DNA from: an uncultured Clostridia bacterium
GTDB lineage: Bacteria; Bacillota; Clostridia; Oscillospirales; Ruminococcaceae
Reading direction: 5' to 3'
Assembly: GCA_947630825.1 (NCBI GenBank)
Contig: CANRJA010000005.1
Coordinates: 1 to 64,000, forward strand
DNA length: 64,000 nt
Under the pieces are notes generated by a model. The model was not told the DNA's origin and did not search any database. It was given only the letters and a program-made list of their open reading frames with translations. Numbering within the stretch: position 1 is the first letter of the stretch; every line of letters starts with the position of its first letter. Below, piece after piece: positions 54,670 to 63,827 of this stretch. The position numbers were made by a program, and so were the translations under genes.

Positions 54670-54825
54670 TATTACAAGCTATAAAAAGGCTAAGTGATGC
54701 TCTTACCTCTGACGATTTTTCCTGATAAGCAGAATCCTCATCTGCTAATGCTGTCAAGCGCAAGAATACCAAAAACTGTAACAGGGATAGGTACATATGC
54801 ATTATAATTGAACCTTATAGTCTCT
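54670..54825. other. Short intergenic region
   Basis: A small open frame from GTG 54694 (VMLLPLTIFPDKQNPHLLML...) is present but has no supporting site or recognised family. No clear terminator is seen for the following minus-strand gene. Confidence 0.25.
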
Positions 54826-56793
54826 TTAATAAACCCCAAATAATCTAAGCAGCTTTTGCCAGAAATTAAGTTTTTCTTCCGTATGAGCTATTTCTGTTTC
54901 CTTCTCCTTAACTTCAATTTTATTTGTCTTGATTACAAACTGCACAGATGTTACATCTGTGTTTTTCTTTGATACAAACGAACTGGTTTCACTGTCAGAA
55001 CCGCTGATTGATGAGATTATACCGTCTATTTTATCATTGATTTTTTTGTTCATTCCTGAGGTTTCGCTTTTTATTTTATCTGTACCTTCATAAAGATCTC
55101 CTGCTCCGTCTGATAACTCTGTTATACCGCTGTATAAGTTTGCAATCCCCCCGTCAAAAGCCTGTGTTCCCTCAACTAATGAATTGCTTCCGTCTGCAAG
55201 GTCGGACGCTCCGCTTTTGATTTTGGAATATCCCTTTACAATTTTTTTAACGCTGCCTGTATATGATTTGATTCCGTCGTCCAGAGTTTTGTATTGGTTC
55301 ACCAGAGCTTCAATTCCATCTGACAACTTTGAAATGTTTACAAGCATTTCGCTTAGATTGTTTGCCAGTGTGTTTATAGATTTGTCAAATTTATCGTAGT
55401 TCGTTTCAAGCTGTTCCAATCCTGCGTAAAGCTCAGAAGCACCACCGGATAAACTGTTAAAATATTGTTCAGTACCCGAAATCATACCGTTGCTTCCTGT
55501 GAGCAAGGTTACAATATCGGTAAGCTGTGATATCTGCGCTTGCAATTCTTCTGCCTGTTCCTTATACTTTTCATTTCCCTGAATTTTTTCAAGCGTTTCT
55601 TTTAACTGAGAAATTTGCTCTGTAAGACTTTGAATTGCCTGTGAGTTTCCTAAAGAGAGTTTGTCGATATCAAGTCCGTTTGCCGACATTGCAGCTTTGA
55701 ATTGTGCATATTCAAGATTATCTTTCAGCTTTGATGCACCGTTTTTCAAATTAGTAATAGCTGTTTTAATTTGTCCAGATGCAGAGGTCAGTTCCTTTAG
55801 CATTTCAGCATCAGCGGAAACAGAGTCAAGAGAAGTCTGGATTTTCTCTAATGCGTTTTTCACCTGAGCAGAACCGCTCGTGAGATTTTCCGACTGAGAA
55901 TCAAGCTCGTCAAGTCCGCTTTGAAGCGTATCTATACCCGATGACAGTTCATCAACTCCTTTGTCGAGACTTTTAGCTCCGCTGCTTAGATTTGATGAAT
56001 TGCCTTTTAAGGTATTTCCGCCGTCCTTCAACTTATTTGAACCATTGTAAACCTGCTTTGCACCGTCGTCAAGCTTATCAATTCCGTCGCTTAGGTCGCT
56101 TACCTTGTCTGTAATTTCACTGCTGTCGACATCTAAGTCAAGATTCATTTTAATACCGTTGATTGAAACCGCAGACATTTCAAAATTTCTTACCTTTGCA
56201 GTAATCTTCGTATCAATACCCTTATTTGGGAGAATTGTGTATGTAAGCTGTTTGTTGCTCCCCACATTTGCAATTGTTGCGTCATCAGCGGTTATTTTTG
56301 AACATAGTTTGGTGTCAAGTGTAAATGTCGCCTGCAAAGCATAGTTTTCAAAAAAATCTGCTTCGCAGTTTTTATTTTTCTCAATTGAAAATTTAATTTC
56401 AAGATCTCCGCTTTTCCCTGCGATTTCATCAGTGTTCATCTCAACTCCGTTGAGAAAATACTTGATAGATATTACCCAAGGAATCTCAACATCTGTCAAA
56501 GTACCCTGCATATATGCCTTTTTAGAATCCGTCGAAAACGTTATTTTATCATTGTCTACGGTTATTTCATCACTAGTATTAAGCATTTTTACATTGTCAT
56601 AATCTCCGTAATCGGTAATATCTCCCCTATTAAAAATGTTAACTGCGTAAACCCCGTCGACCGAACCGTTAGCGTTTGTCATAATATAAATTACTTCTTC
56701 TTTTTTAGAAGACTCCGCCGAAACTGGCAGTGCAGCAGACATCATAATCAATGCTGACAGCGTTAAAGAAATTATTTTATTAAAAAGCCTCAT
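54826..56793 (-). CDS. Secreted heptad-repeat (LXXG) partner of the MMPL exporter (655 aa)
   Basis: Start ATG 56793 with gaggt 8 bases upstream. Signal peptide (LTLSALIMMSAALPVSAES). Residues about 30-220 are beta-rich; about 230-600 contain many X-X-X-Leu-X-X-Gly heptads (LSDGIDKLDDGAKQVYNG, LYSGITELSDGAGDLYEG), the TIGR03057 repeat of YhgE/MmpL-associated proteins, predicted to be long coiled helices. A hydrophobic end (NFWQKLLRLFGVY) may touch the membrane. It lies 13 bases after the MMPL gene in the same operon and is probably an extracellular extension of that exporter. Confidence 0.8.
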   Translation of the reverse strand: MRLFNKIISLTLSALIMMSAALPVSAESSKKEEVIYIMTNANGSVDGVYAVNIFNRGDITDYGDYDNVKMLNTSDEITVDNDKITFSTDSKKAYMQGTLTDVEIPWVISIKYFLNGVEMNTDEIAGKSGDLEIKFSIEKNKNCEADFFENYALQATFTLDTKLCSKITADDATIANVGSNKQLTYTILPNKGIDTKITAKVRNFEMSAVSINGIKMNLDLDVDSSEITDKVSDLSDGIDKLDDGAKQVYNGSNKLKDGGNTLKGNSSNLSSGAKSLDKGVDELSSGIDTLQSGLDELDSQSENLTSGSAQVKNALEKIQTSLDSVSADAEMLKELTSASGQIKTAITNLKNGASKLKDNLEYAQFKAAMSANGLDIDKLSLGNSQAIQSLTEQISQLKETLEKIQGNEKYKEQAEELQAQISQLTDIVTLLTGSNGMISGTEQYFNSLSGGASELYAGLEQLETNYDKFDKSINTLANNLSEMLVNISKLSDGIEALVNQYKTLDDGIKSYTGSVKKIVKGYSKIKSGASDLADGSNSLVEGTQAFDGGIANLYSGITELSDGAGDLYEGTDKIKSETSGMNKKINDKIDGIISSISGSDSETSSFVSKKNTDVTSVQFVIKTNKIEVKEKETEIAHTEEKLNFWQKLLRLFGVY

Positions 56794-56806
56794 CACGATC
56801 ACCTCA

Positions 56807-58864
56807 TCAATTATTATAAAATTCAATATTTTTAGTTGTTCTTTTAATAACTCCGTCCAACAAGAAAAGCAGTCCGGGCAGTACAAACATTACTATTGCC
56901 AATGAAAACAGCGTTCCTCTGCCGATAAAAAATCCAAGCTGAGCGAGCAGTCCGTGAGTTGAAAAATGCCCCAGAAGAAATCCTACGACTGTAAGTGCGC
57001 TTCCCGACGTGAGAACTGAAACAGTGCACGAAGATATAACACTGAAAATGGCTTGTTTTTTCGGCATCTGTTGACGAAACTCCATATACCTGTCTGTAAA
57101 AAGAATCGCATAGTCTACCGTTGCGCCCAGCTGAATAGAACTGATTATCAGGTAGGCAATATAGAAAATCGTATTACCGTTAAAATAAGGAATTGATAAA
57201 TTCAGCCATATAGCTGTTTCAATAGCTGTTACAAGAATTACCGGCAGAGTAATTGATTTTAAAGTAAACACAAGGACTATGAAAACCGCCGCTATTGCAA
57301 TCAAATTGACCTTCATCATATCACTTGTAACTGTATTCATCAAATCGTATGTACTTACGCCGTTTCCTGCCAGATAATATTCGCCATTGTAGAAGCTCTC
57401 AGCAGTGCTTCTAATTTTCTCAACGAGATTAAATGTATCTTCGCCTTCATAATCGGTATCAAGACTTATGACCATACGGCTGTAATTATCTGAAACAAGC
57501 ATCGGCAGCGTATCATCATCTATATATTCTTCAGGGATTTCCTCGCCTACCGTATCTACATATGAAAGAATGTTCGTCACCTGCGGCAGCTTTTTAAGTT
57601 CATCTGAAAGCTCCTTTATCTTTGCATTATCACCGTTTGGAACCATAAGTACATATGTATCGCTTTTTCCGAAGACCTGCTCGATCAATGCGGTATCTGA
57701 ACCCAGCTTAGTTTTCTTATTAAAAATATGTGCCGAGCCGTAGTAGTAATCATTTGAGTTAGAAGCCAGAAAAGAAGGAACAATTACAACAACAAATACG
57801 CAGACAAAAGGTATCATAACCTTACTTACAAATCTGCCGAACCTTTCAAACTTTGGTACAAAAGGTCTATGACGTGTTTTGTCGATAACTCTGTATACCA
57901 ACAGAATAAAATTCGGCATAAATACAAACACACTTATAAGACTTATTGCCACGCCTTTTGCGAGAACCAATCCCAAATCAGGACCGATTCTAAATCTCAT
58001 AAGACAAAGAGCGGCAAAACCTATAACAGTAGTAAGTCCGCTGGAAAGTATTGAACTTGTGGACTTGCAAAGAGCGTCGACCATAGCGTCTCTTGGATTT
58101 GAGAAATCCTTTCTGCTTTCTTCAAAGCGGTGCAGTAAAAAGACGTAGTAATCGAGCGATACAGCAAGCTGTAAAATCGCTCCTGCCGCATTTGAAACAA
58201 ATGAAATTTCACCGAAAATAACATTGCTTCCCATATTTATAAGAATGGCAATTCCCAGACCGATAAGAATAATAATCGGCTCAGCCCACGATAGAGTATT
58301 GAGAATCAAAACTGCAAGTACAAAAATAACCGCAATTATTGCAATCTTGTATATTTCGCTGACGGTGCTTTCAGTAGCTACCGCAGTAGATACCGCCGAG
58401 CCCTCCATAGCGTTATCGTTGCCGATAATCTCTCTGATTTTTGAAACGGCGTCAAGGATATGTGCTTCCTCTATCGTAACAGAAAATAAAGCGGTATTGT
58501 CCTTATAATAGGTTTCCACCGTTTCAGTATCTATAACTTCAAGCGGCTGAGTAATATCAACGCTGTCATCAAGCCAAGTCACGCCTGAAACGCCATTTAT
58601 ATCTGCGATCTTGTCCTTATATTCCAACGCTTCAGCAACAGTTACATCTTTGATCATTACTCTTGCATTAGGGATTCCGCCGTCAAATTCCTTGTTCATT
58701 ACATCTATTGAAACTGTCGATTTGCTGTCGCTTGGAAGGTAGTCGTTTATATCGTAGTTTACCTCAACAAATCCTCTTATCAGTGCGCAAAAAACCGCAA
58801 GAATTATAAATACAATCATTACTAACTTTGGCTTTGCAGTTATTCCCTTATATAACTTTCTCAA
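56807..58864 (-). CDS. MMPL/RND-superfamily exporter
   Basis: 685 aa with two similar halves, each with one membrane segment, an extracellular domain and five further membrane segments (about 12 in total). Features: VNYDINDYLPSDSKSTVSID at the first loop, YYVFLLHRFEE and VDYAILFTDRYMEFR in the two halves, as in MMPL (MmpL-like, proton-driven) transporters of lipids or drugs. The start overlaps the stop of the upstream 107-aa gene by 4 bases. The operon is divergent from a TetR-type regulator with a shared operator, so export is likely induced by the substrate. Confidence 0.88.
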   Translation of the reverse strand: MRKLYKGITAKPKLVMIVFIILAVFCALIRGFVEVNYDINDYLPSDSKSTVSIDVMNKEFDGGIPNARVMIKDVTVAEALEYKDKIADINGVSGVTWLDDSVDITQPLEVIDTETVETYYKDNTALFSVTIEEAHILDAVSKIREIIGNDNAMEGSAVSTAVATESTVSEIYKIAIIAVIFVLAVLILNTLSWAEPIIILIGLGIAILINMGSNVIFGEISFVSNAAGAILQLAVSLDYYVFLLHRFEESRKDFSNPRDAMVDALCKSTSSILSSGLTTVIGFAALCLMRFRIGPDLGLVLAKGVAISLISVFVFMPNFILLVYRVIDKTRHRPFVPKFERFGRFVSKVMIPFVCVFVVVIVPSFLASNSNDYYYGSAHIFNKKTKLGSDTALIEQVFGKSDTYVLMVPNGDNAKIKELSDELKKLPQVTNILSYVDTVGEEIPEEYIDDDTLPMLVSDNYSRMVISLDTDYEGEDTFNLVEKIRSTAESFYNGEYYLAGNGVSTYDLMNTVTSDMMKVNLIAIAAVFIVLVFTLKSITLPVILVTAIETAIWLNLSIPYFNGNTIFYIAYLIISSIQLGATVDYAILFTDRYMEFRQQMPKKQAIFSVISSCTVSVLTSGSALTVVGFLLGHFSTHGLLAQLGFFIGRGTLFSLAIVMFVLPGLLFLLDGVIKRTTKNIEFYNN

Positions 58865-59184
58865 ATATTATCGCCTACTTTCACAACAGATGTTCCTGTA
58901 ACAATAAGATTTCGCCCTTCAGCATTGAGCTTAAAGGTAATTGAAATATCGTCCAGATACCCCTCGCCATCACAGTCTATATTATTCGTAAGAGTTTTCA
59001 AGCGTCCGTGAATTTTAAATTTACCATAGGAATCAATAGTTCCGCTGAAATAATTTTCATTTTTCATAACTGTTATAACGCACTCTAAATTATCTCCTGC
59101 GATTTTTGCAGACATCATTCCTATTTTATTTCCAATGGTAGTATTAAGGACTATATTGTATTTCAAATGCTTTAGTTCATTCAT
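58861..59184 (-). CDS. Hypothetical protein (107 aa) of the MMPL operon
   Basis: A small beta-strand-rich soluble protein (YNIVLNTTIGNKIGMMSAKI; VITVMKNENYFSGTID; KFKIHGRL; ITFKLNAEGRNLIVTGTS) that may form a barrel. I do not recognise the family. It is the first gene behind the promoter facing away from tetR and is coupled to the MMPL gene by a 4-base overlap. It may bind the substrate. Confidence 0.7.
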   Translation of the reverse strand: MNELKHLKYNIVLNTTIGNKIGMMSAKIAGDNLECVITVMKNENYFSGTIDSYGKFKIHGRLKTLTNNIDCDGEGYLDDISITFKLNAEGRNLIVTGTSVVKVGDNI

Positions 59185-59213
59185 TTAACACACCTGCCTT
59201 TGGTGTATAATTA

Positions 59214-59243
59214 TAACCATTAAGCCTATAACTTCAATGGTTA
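59214..59243. promoter_or_regulatory. Candidate TetR operator
   Basis: A perfect inverted repeat TAACCATT (59214-59221) / AATGGTTA (59236-59243) in the divergent region. It covers the minus-strand TATAAT next to the MMPL operon start, a good position for repression. Confidence 0.6.
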
Positions 59244-59311
59244 AATCAGTTCAAATGTTGAAAAAACGGACAAAAAAGTACATTTGATGGTCAAAATAAA
59301 CAAATCGTCTA

Positions 59312-59340
59312 TTGAAAAATTTATAGGACAAGTGTATAAT
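59312..59340 (+). promoter_or_regulatory. Promoter of the TetR-type gene
   Basis: TTGAAA (59312-59317), 17 bases, TATAAT (59335-59340); the ATG at 59360 follows closely with its own ribosome site. Confidence 0.6.
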
Positions 59341-59359
59341 AAATATGGAGGGACAGAAA

Positions 59360-59941
59360 ATGAAGCACGAAATTACAACTTTTAATACAAAGAAAACAAT
59401 AGCGGCTTCTCTCAAAAAATTTATGGAGAAAAAGCCGCTTTCAAAAATAACTGTAAGTGAAATTGTTGCCGACTGCCAAATTAATCGCAAGACGTTTTAC
59501 TATCACTTTGAGAATATTCAGGATTTACTCAAATGGATGCTGGAGCAGGAGGCAATAGAGGTAGTAAAGAACTTCGACCTGCTTTTAGACTACGAGGACG
59601 CCATTAATTTTGTTCTTGATTATGTAGAGGAAAACAAGCATATACTTAATTGCGCTTATGACTCTATAGGTTCAAACGAACTAAATAGGTTTTTCCACAA
59701 TGATTTCAACAGCATTGTAATGACTATAATCAATCGCTATGAAGAAATTATGGGTATTGAAGTCGATAATAACTTCAGAATATTCATATGTGATTTCTAT
59801 ACTGAAGCTATTGTCGGAATGATTGTAAGGCTGTTAAAAAACAAGCATCCTTACGACAGAAAAAAATTAATCGAGTATCTGTCCTTAACGATAAAATCAT
59901 CATTACCGGCTGTAATAAAAGAGGCGGCGAATAATATTTAG
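59360..59941 (+). CDS. TetR-family regulator
   Basis: 193 aa from the ATG at 59360 (ggaggg 7 bases upstream); an ATG 15 bases earlier overlaps the promoter. N-terminal helix-turn-helix: TKKTIAASLKKFMEKKPLSK, then ITVSEIVADCQINRKTFYYHF, which is typical of the DhaS/TetR_C group. The C-terminal domain is helical and has no known ligand pocket motif. It is divergent from the MMPL operon and is its likely repressor. Confidence 0.88.
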   Translation: MKHEITTFNTKKTIAASLKKFMEKKPLSKITVSEIVADCQINRKTFYYHFENIQDLLKWMLEQEAIEVVKNFDLLLDYEDAINFVLDYVEENKHILNCAYDSIGSNELNRFFHNDFNSIVMTIINRYEEIMGIEVDNNFRIFICDFYTEAIVGMIVRLLKNKHPYDRKKLIEYLSLTIKSSLPAVIKEAANNI

Positions 59942-60008
59942 TAATCTTGTGCAAATGAAAACAATACCAATTTCCACATAAAAACTACATATGCTGAACA
60001 ATTTGTAC

Positions 60009-60053
60009 AAAAAGCACTGAAACACCCTGCTTTTGGGTTCTCAGTGCTTTTTC
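60009..60053. terminator. Bidirectional terminator
   Basis: aaaaagcactga/tcagtgcttttt stem with an inner loop, between the converging tetR and GNAT genes. Confidence 0.75.
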
Positions 60054-60522
60054 ATTTTTGTTCAGAAGGTTTTTTTCTGTTTTGCGCCTCTTTAAAATAA
60101 TACTCTATATATTCGGCTTCTTCAAAATCTAAATGCTTATAAAAGCCGGGAGCAGGGGTTTTATTGCTTGTGAGCAGGGTAATACACTCGATATCGTTTT
60201 TCTCAATATGCTTTTCAAGAGCCGATATAAGGCTTTTTCCGATGCCCTCTTTGTGACGCTTGTTTGAAACAAAAAGCTCATAAATATAAAGCTCGTCTCC
60301 CGACCACCATACCTGTTCGTTTGCAAAAACAGCGCCGATAATTTCACCTGTTTTATCGTCTTCGTAAACATAACCTACAAAGCGTTTGAGATCGGATATT
60401 TCATCTAAATATCTTGTTCCTGTCTTTTCGGTCCACTTGTGGTTCCACGGGTCATTGTAGTAAACATCTATAAGAAGCTTAACACAGTTTTTCAAGTCTG
60501 ATTTTTTAAAGGGTCTAACCAT
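60052..60522 (-). CDS. GNAT-family N-acetyltransferase
   Basis: 156 aa. GNAT pattern: MVRPFKKSDLKNCVKLLIDV, EIIGAVFANEQVW, ELFVSNKRHKEGIGKSLISA (the acetyl-CoA loop as RHKEGIG), and ITLLTSNKTPAPGFYKHLDF. The substrate is not evident; related proteins acetylate amines, antibiotics or ribosomal proteins. A single gene with its own promoter region (60523-60600). Confidence 0.85.
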   Translation of the reverse strand: MVRPFKKSDLKNCVKLLIDVYYNDPWNHKWTEKTGTRYLDEISDLKRFVGYVYEDDKTGEIIGAVFANEQVWWSGDELYIYELFVSNKRHKEGIGKSLISALEKHIEKNDIECITLLTSNKTPAPGFYKHLDFEEAEYIEYYFKEAQNRKKPSEQK

Positions 60523-60709
60523 AACAGTCTCCTTTGATTTTTGTGTTGTATTATTTTTGTCTGTATAGTATAATTACATTATAGAAAATAAAATAAATTA
60601 TGTCAATATTTATACAGAACTGTTATTTTCCTTTTTTGTCACTGGATTTACACAATTAAATGATAGGGTTAAAATGAAAATACATAAGCCTGTAAAGGAG
60701 TAGATTTTT

Positions 60710-61387
60710 ATGTCAAAAATACTTATAGTGGACGATGAAAAGAAGATAAGAGATGTTGTTCGTGAGTATGCCGAATTTGAGGGCTTTGAAATATTAGAAG
60801 CTGAGGACGGCATGGACGCTGTAAAAAAAGTGTCTGACAATGAGGACATTGATATTATCATTATGGATATTATGATGCCGAAGCTTGATGGGTATTCTGC
60901 TGTTCGTGAGATAAGAAAGACAAGCAGTGTGCCGGTTATTATGCTTTCTGCAAGGGGAGAGGAGTATGACAAGCTGTTCGGCTTTGAGTTGGGAATTGAC
61001 GACTATGTAGTAAAGCCGTTCTCGCCTAAAGAGCTTATGGCGAGAATTCGTGCAGTGATCAACAGAGTAAGTCCTGTAAACAGTAAAGAGGAAATCGTTA
61101 GGTATAAGGGACTTACTATTAACTTTACCGCCCGTGAGGTTATGATAGACGGCGAAAAAATTTCAATGACCCCAAAGGAATACGACCTCTTGTTTTATCT
61201 GGTGAAAAATATGAACATAGCTCTTTCCAGAGATAAGCTGTTAGAAGAAGTCTGGGGTTATGACTTTTACGGCGACGACAGAACGGTCGATACGCACATT
61301 AAAATGCTGAGAAACAGTCTTGGCGAATACAGAAATCTTATTGTAACCTTGAGAGGAATGGGATATAAATTTGAAAAAATTGTTTAG
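60710..61387 (+). CDS. OmpR-family response regulator
   Basis: 225 aa: receiver domain with DDE (residues 8-10), phospho-acceptor Asp in IIIMDIMMPK, Ser in MLSARGEE, Lys in VVKPFSP; winged-helix domain with VEEVWGYDFYGDDRTVDTHI-like sequence ending LRGMGYKFEKIV. The ribosome site aaaggag is 9 bases upstream. It overlaps the kinase gene by 17 bases, so the two are translated together. It belongs to the broad group of PhoP/VanR-like regulators; targets unknown. Confidence 0.9.
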   Translation: MSKILIVDDEKKIRDVVREYAEFEGFEILEAEDGMDAVKKVSDNEDIDIIIMDIMMPKLDGYSAVREIRKTSSVPVIMLSARGEEYDKLFGFELGIDDYVVKPFSPKELMARIRAVINRVSPVNSKEEIVRYKGLTINFTAREVMIDGEKISMTPKEYDLLFYLVKNMNIALSRDKLLEEVWGYDFYGDDRTVDTHIKMLRNSLGEYRNLIVTLRGMGYKFEKIV

Positions 61388-62897
61388 CAGAAAAAGCGCT
61401 GATAGTAAAACTTATCCTGCAAAAAAACAGAAGAGCCTAGTGACATATATTTGGATATGCTTTATGCTGTTTACTATAATTATTTTGTTTTTGCTTTGGT
61501 TCTTTCAGTATTTTTTTATTGAGATGTACTATCAGTCAATGAAGGTTAGAGATTTAAAATCGTGTGCCGAGCAGATTTCTGATAATGCGGATTCTTATGA
61601 TTTGGACGTTATTATTAACAGCCTTGCTTTTAAAAACAGCGCTACTATACTGATTACCGATACACTTGGAAATGTTGAGCACAATGCAAATTACCTTGGC
61701 AGGTTTTCATACTTTAATGCAGATGTTGAGACAAAGTTCGGACAGTATATTTATAAATTCAGAAACAAGCTATTAAACAGCGGTAAAAAAAGCGTTTCAG
61801 AAATATATGAGAACAAAGAAACCGAAAGCAAAGAGCTTTTTTATGTTACAAAGATTGTAATTAACGGTTCGCCTAAGCTTTTGTTTTTAGAAAGCTCCAT
61901 CGAGCCTGTAGATTCAACAACTAAAATAATAAAAGAGCAGCTTATTTTTATAACCTTTATTCTTTTTGAGCTTGCATTCATCATTTCTTTGTTTATATCT
62001 AAGAAGATTGCAAGACCTATCGTGAAGATAACCGAATCTGCGGAGGAATTTGCAAAGGGTAATTATGACGTTAAGTTTGACGGAAAAGGCTACGAGGAGG
62101 TTCAGGAGCTTTCAAATGTTCTTAACCACGCAGGACGCGAGGTAAAAAAGGTAACCGATTTAAGGCGTGACCTTATTGCGAATGTGTCTCACGACCTTAG
62201 AACTCCTCTTACGATGATAAAAGCTTACGCTGAGATGATTAGGGATTTGTCGGGAGATAACCCCGAAAAGCGTGCCGAGCATATTCAGGTCATAATAGAT
62301 GAGTCTGACAGGCTGGCTTTTCTGGTAAACGACATTCTTGAGCTTTCCAAGCTTGAAAGCTCAAATGCAGAACTTGCGCTTTCTGAGTTTTCAATTTTCG
62401 ATAAGATGCAGGATGTGCTTTCTAGGTATCAGATTTTAATTGAGCGTGACGGTTATAATATCAAGTATTATAAAGACGAGGATAGAATTTGTCTGGCGGA
62501 CGAAGCAAAAATCGAGCAGGTTTTGTATAATCTGATCAACAATGCTGTCAACTACTGCGGAGATGATAAGACTGTTATAATACGTCAGATAAATAAAAAA
62601 GACAGTGTGAGAATCGAGGTCATAGACCACGGTGAGGGAATTTCCAAAGAGCTTATGCCTCTTGTCTTTGACAGGTATTACCGCGATAAGAAGGTAGCGA
62701 GGGATAAGGTTGGAACAGGAATAGGACTGTCAATTGTTAAGGGTATTCTTAACTCGCACGAGTTTCCGTTCGGAGTTTCAAGCGAAGAGGGCAAAGGCTC
62801 GATGTTCTGGTTTGAAATGACTAGTACAAGATACGTTCGTAATGAAACTGCGTATGATAAAAATAACAAAGATGAAAATAATAAGGATATTAAATAA
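61371..62897 (+). CDS. Membrane histidine kinase partner
   Basis: 508 aa from a TTG start inside the end of the regulator gene. Membrane segments about residues 26-50 and 192-212 enclose an extracellular sensor of about 140 aa. HAMP domain (KKIARPIVKITESAEEFAKG), H-box VSHDLRTPLTMIKAY, N box LYNLINNAVNYCG, DHGEGI, and GIGLSIVKGIL. It phosphorylates the upstream regulator. The signal is unknown. The gene is followed by ymdB after 33 bases. Confidence 0.9.
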   Translation: MKKLFSRKSADSKTYPAKKQKSLVTYIWICFMLFTIIILFLLWFFQYFFIEMYYQSMKVRDLKSCAEQISDNADSYDLDVIINSLAFKNSATILITDTLGNVEHNANYLGRFSYFNADVETKFGQYIYKFRNKLLNSGKKSVSEIYENKETESKELFYVTKIVINGSPKLLFLESSIEPVDSTTKIIKEQLIFITFILFELAFIISLFISKKIARPIVKITESAEEFAKGNYDVKFDGKGYEEVQELSNVLNHAGREVKKVTDLRRDLIANVSHDLRTPLTMIKAYAEMIRDLSGDNPEKRAEHIQVIIDESDRLAFLVNDILELSKLESSNAELALSEFSIFDKMQDVLSRYQILIERDGYNIKYYKDEDRICLADEAKIEQVLYNLINNAVNYCGDDKTVIIRQINKKDSVRIEVIDHGEGISKELMPLVFDRYYRDKKVARDKVGTGIGLSIVKGILNSHEFPFGVSSEEGKGSMFWFEMTSTRYVRNETAYDKNNKDENNKDIK

Positions 62898-62930
62898 TTT
62901 GAGTAATCTTTTTTACGATAGGTGAAGTTT

Positions 62931-63698
62931 ATGAGGTTAATGTTTATAGGGGACGTTGTAGCAAAACAGGGGTGTGATTTTTTAGCAAAGCACATTTATG
63001 ATTTAAAAAAAGAATATGAAACGGATATACTAGCAATAAACGGTGAAAATTCAGCAACCGGAAATGGTATTACAAAAGCGTCTATTGAAATGCTGTTAAA
63101 CTGCGGCGCAGACGTTATAACAACAGGCAATCACGCTTTTAAGAGAAGGGAATCTGCTCATTTGTACGATGAGTATGACTTTCTTCTAAGACCTATCAAC
63201 TATCCTGAAGGAGTTATAGGCAAGGGAATTTATATTCTTGATACCGGCAGAACACAGATAGCTTTTATAAACGCCATGGGCGTTATTTATCTTGAGCCTC
63301 TTGACAACCCTTTTTCCGCTATTGAAAAGGCGTTGTCAGAAATTTCTACGCCAAATATTTTTATTGATTTTCATGCAGAGGCAACGTCAGAGAAGAAATG
63401 TATAGGGCATTATTTTACAGGTCGTGTAACAGGAGTTTTTGGAACGCACACTCATGTTCAGACGGCTGATGAAATGATTTTGGGAGGTCATACAGCTTAT
63501 ATTACCGACGTTGGAATGACAGGTCCCGAGCGGTCTGTGCTGGGTGTTGACAGCGATATTGCAACCTCTAAAATGAGATTTCATTATCCTGTTATGTTTA
63601 AAGAGAGCAAAGCGCCTTGCTTTATAAATGGCGTAGTGGTAGATTTTGATGAACATACAGGGAAGGCGAGAGATATACAAAGGATCATAAAGCGGTAG
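62931..63698 (+). CDS. ymdB: YmdB-family metallophosphoesterase (TIGR00282)
   Basis: 255 aa from the ATG at 62931 (aggtg 6 bases upstream). All metal-binding motifs are present: FIGDVV, INGENSATGNGIT, TTGNHAFKRRE, IDFHAEATSEK and FGTHTHVQTADE. YmdB hydrolyses 2',3'-cyclic nucleotides (shown for B. subtilis and Deinococcus relatives) and influences the biofilm/motility choice. It is a widely conserved core gene, which suggests the chromosome backbone is reached here. Confidence 0.92.
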   Translation: MRLMFIGDVVAKQGCDFLAKHIYDLKKEYETDILAINGENSATGNGITKASIEMLLNCGADVITTGNHAFKRRESAHLYDEYDFLLRPINYPEGVIGKGIYILDTGRTQIAFINAMGVIYLEPLDNPFSAIEKALSEISTPNIFIDFHAEATSEKKCIGHYFTGRVTGVFGTHTHVQTADEMILGGHTAYITDVGMTGPERSVLGVDSDIATSKMRFHYPVMFKESKAPCFINGVVVDFDEHTGKARDIQRIIKR

Positions 63699-63717
63699 AC
63701 GACAGAAAGATGCAAGT

Positions 63718-63775
63718 AATTAGAGGTAAGAGGCAAGATATTACTTAATATTTGTCTCTTGCTTCTAATTTTTTG
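63718..63775. terminator. Bidirectional terminator
   Basis: A long imperfect stem aattagaggtaagaggcaa / ttgtctcttgcttctaatt with a T-run, between converging ymdB and the polymerase IV gene. Confidence 0.75.
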
Positions 63776-63827
63776 CTCTGTTGATTATTAACAATTATTT
63801 AAAAGGGGTATTGTCATCGGAATCGGT

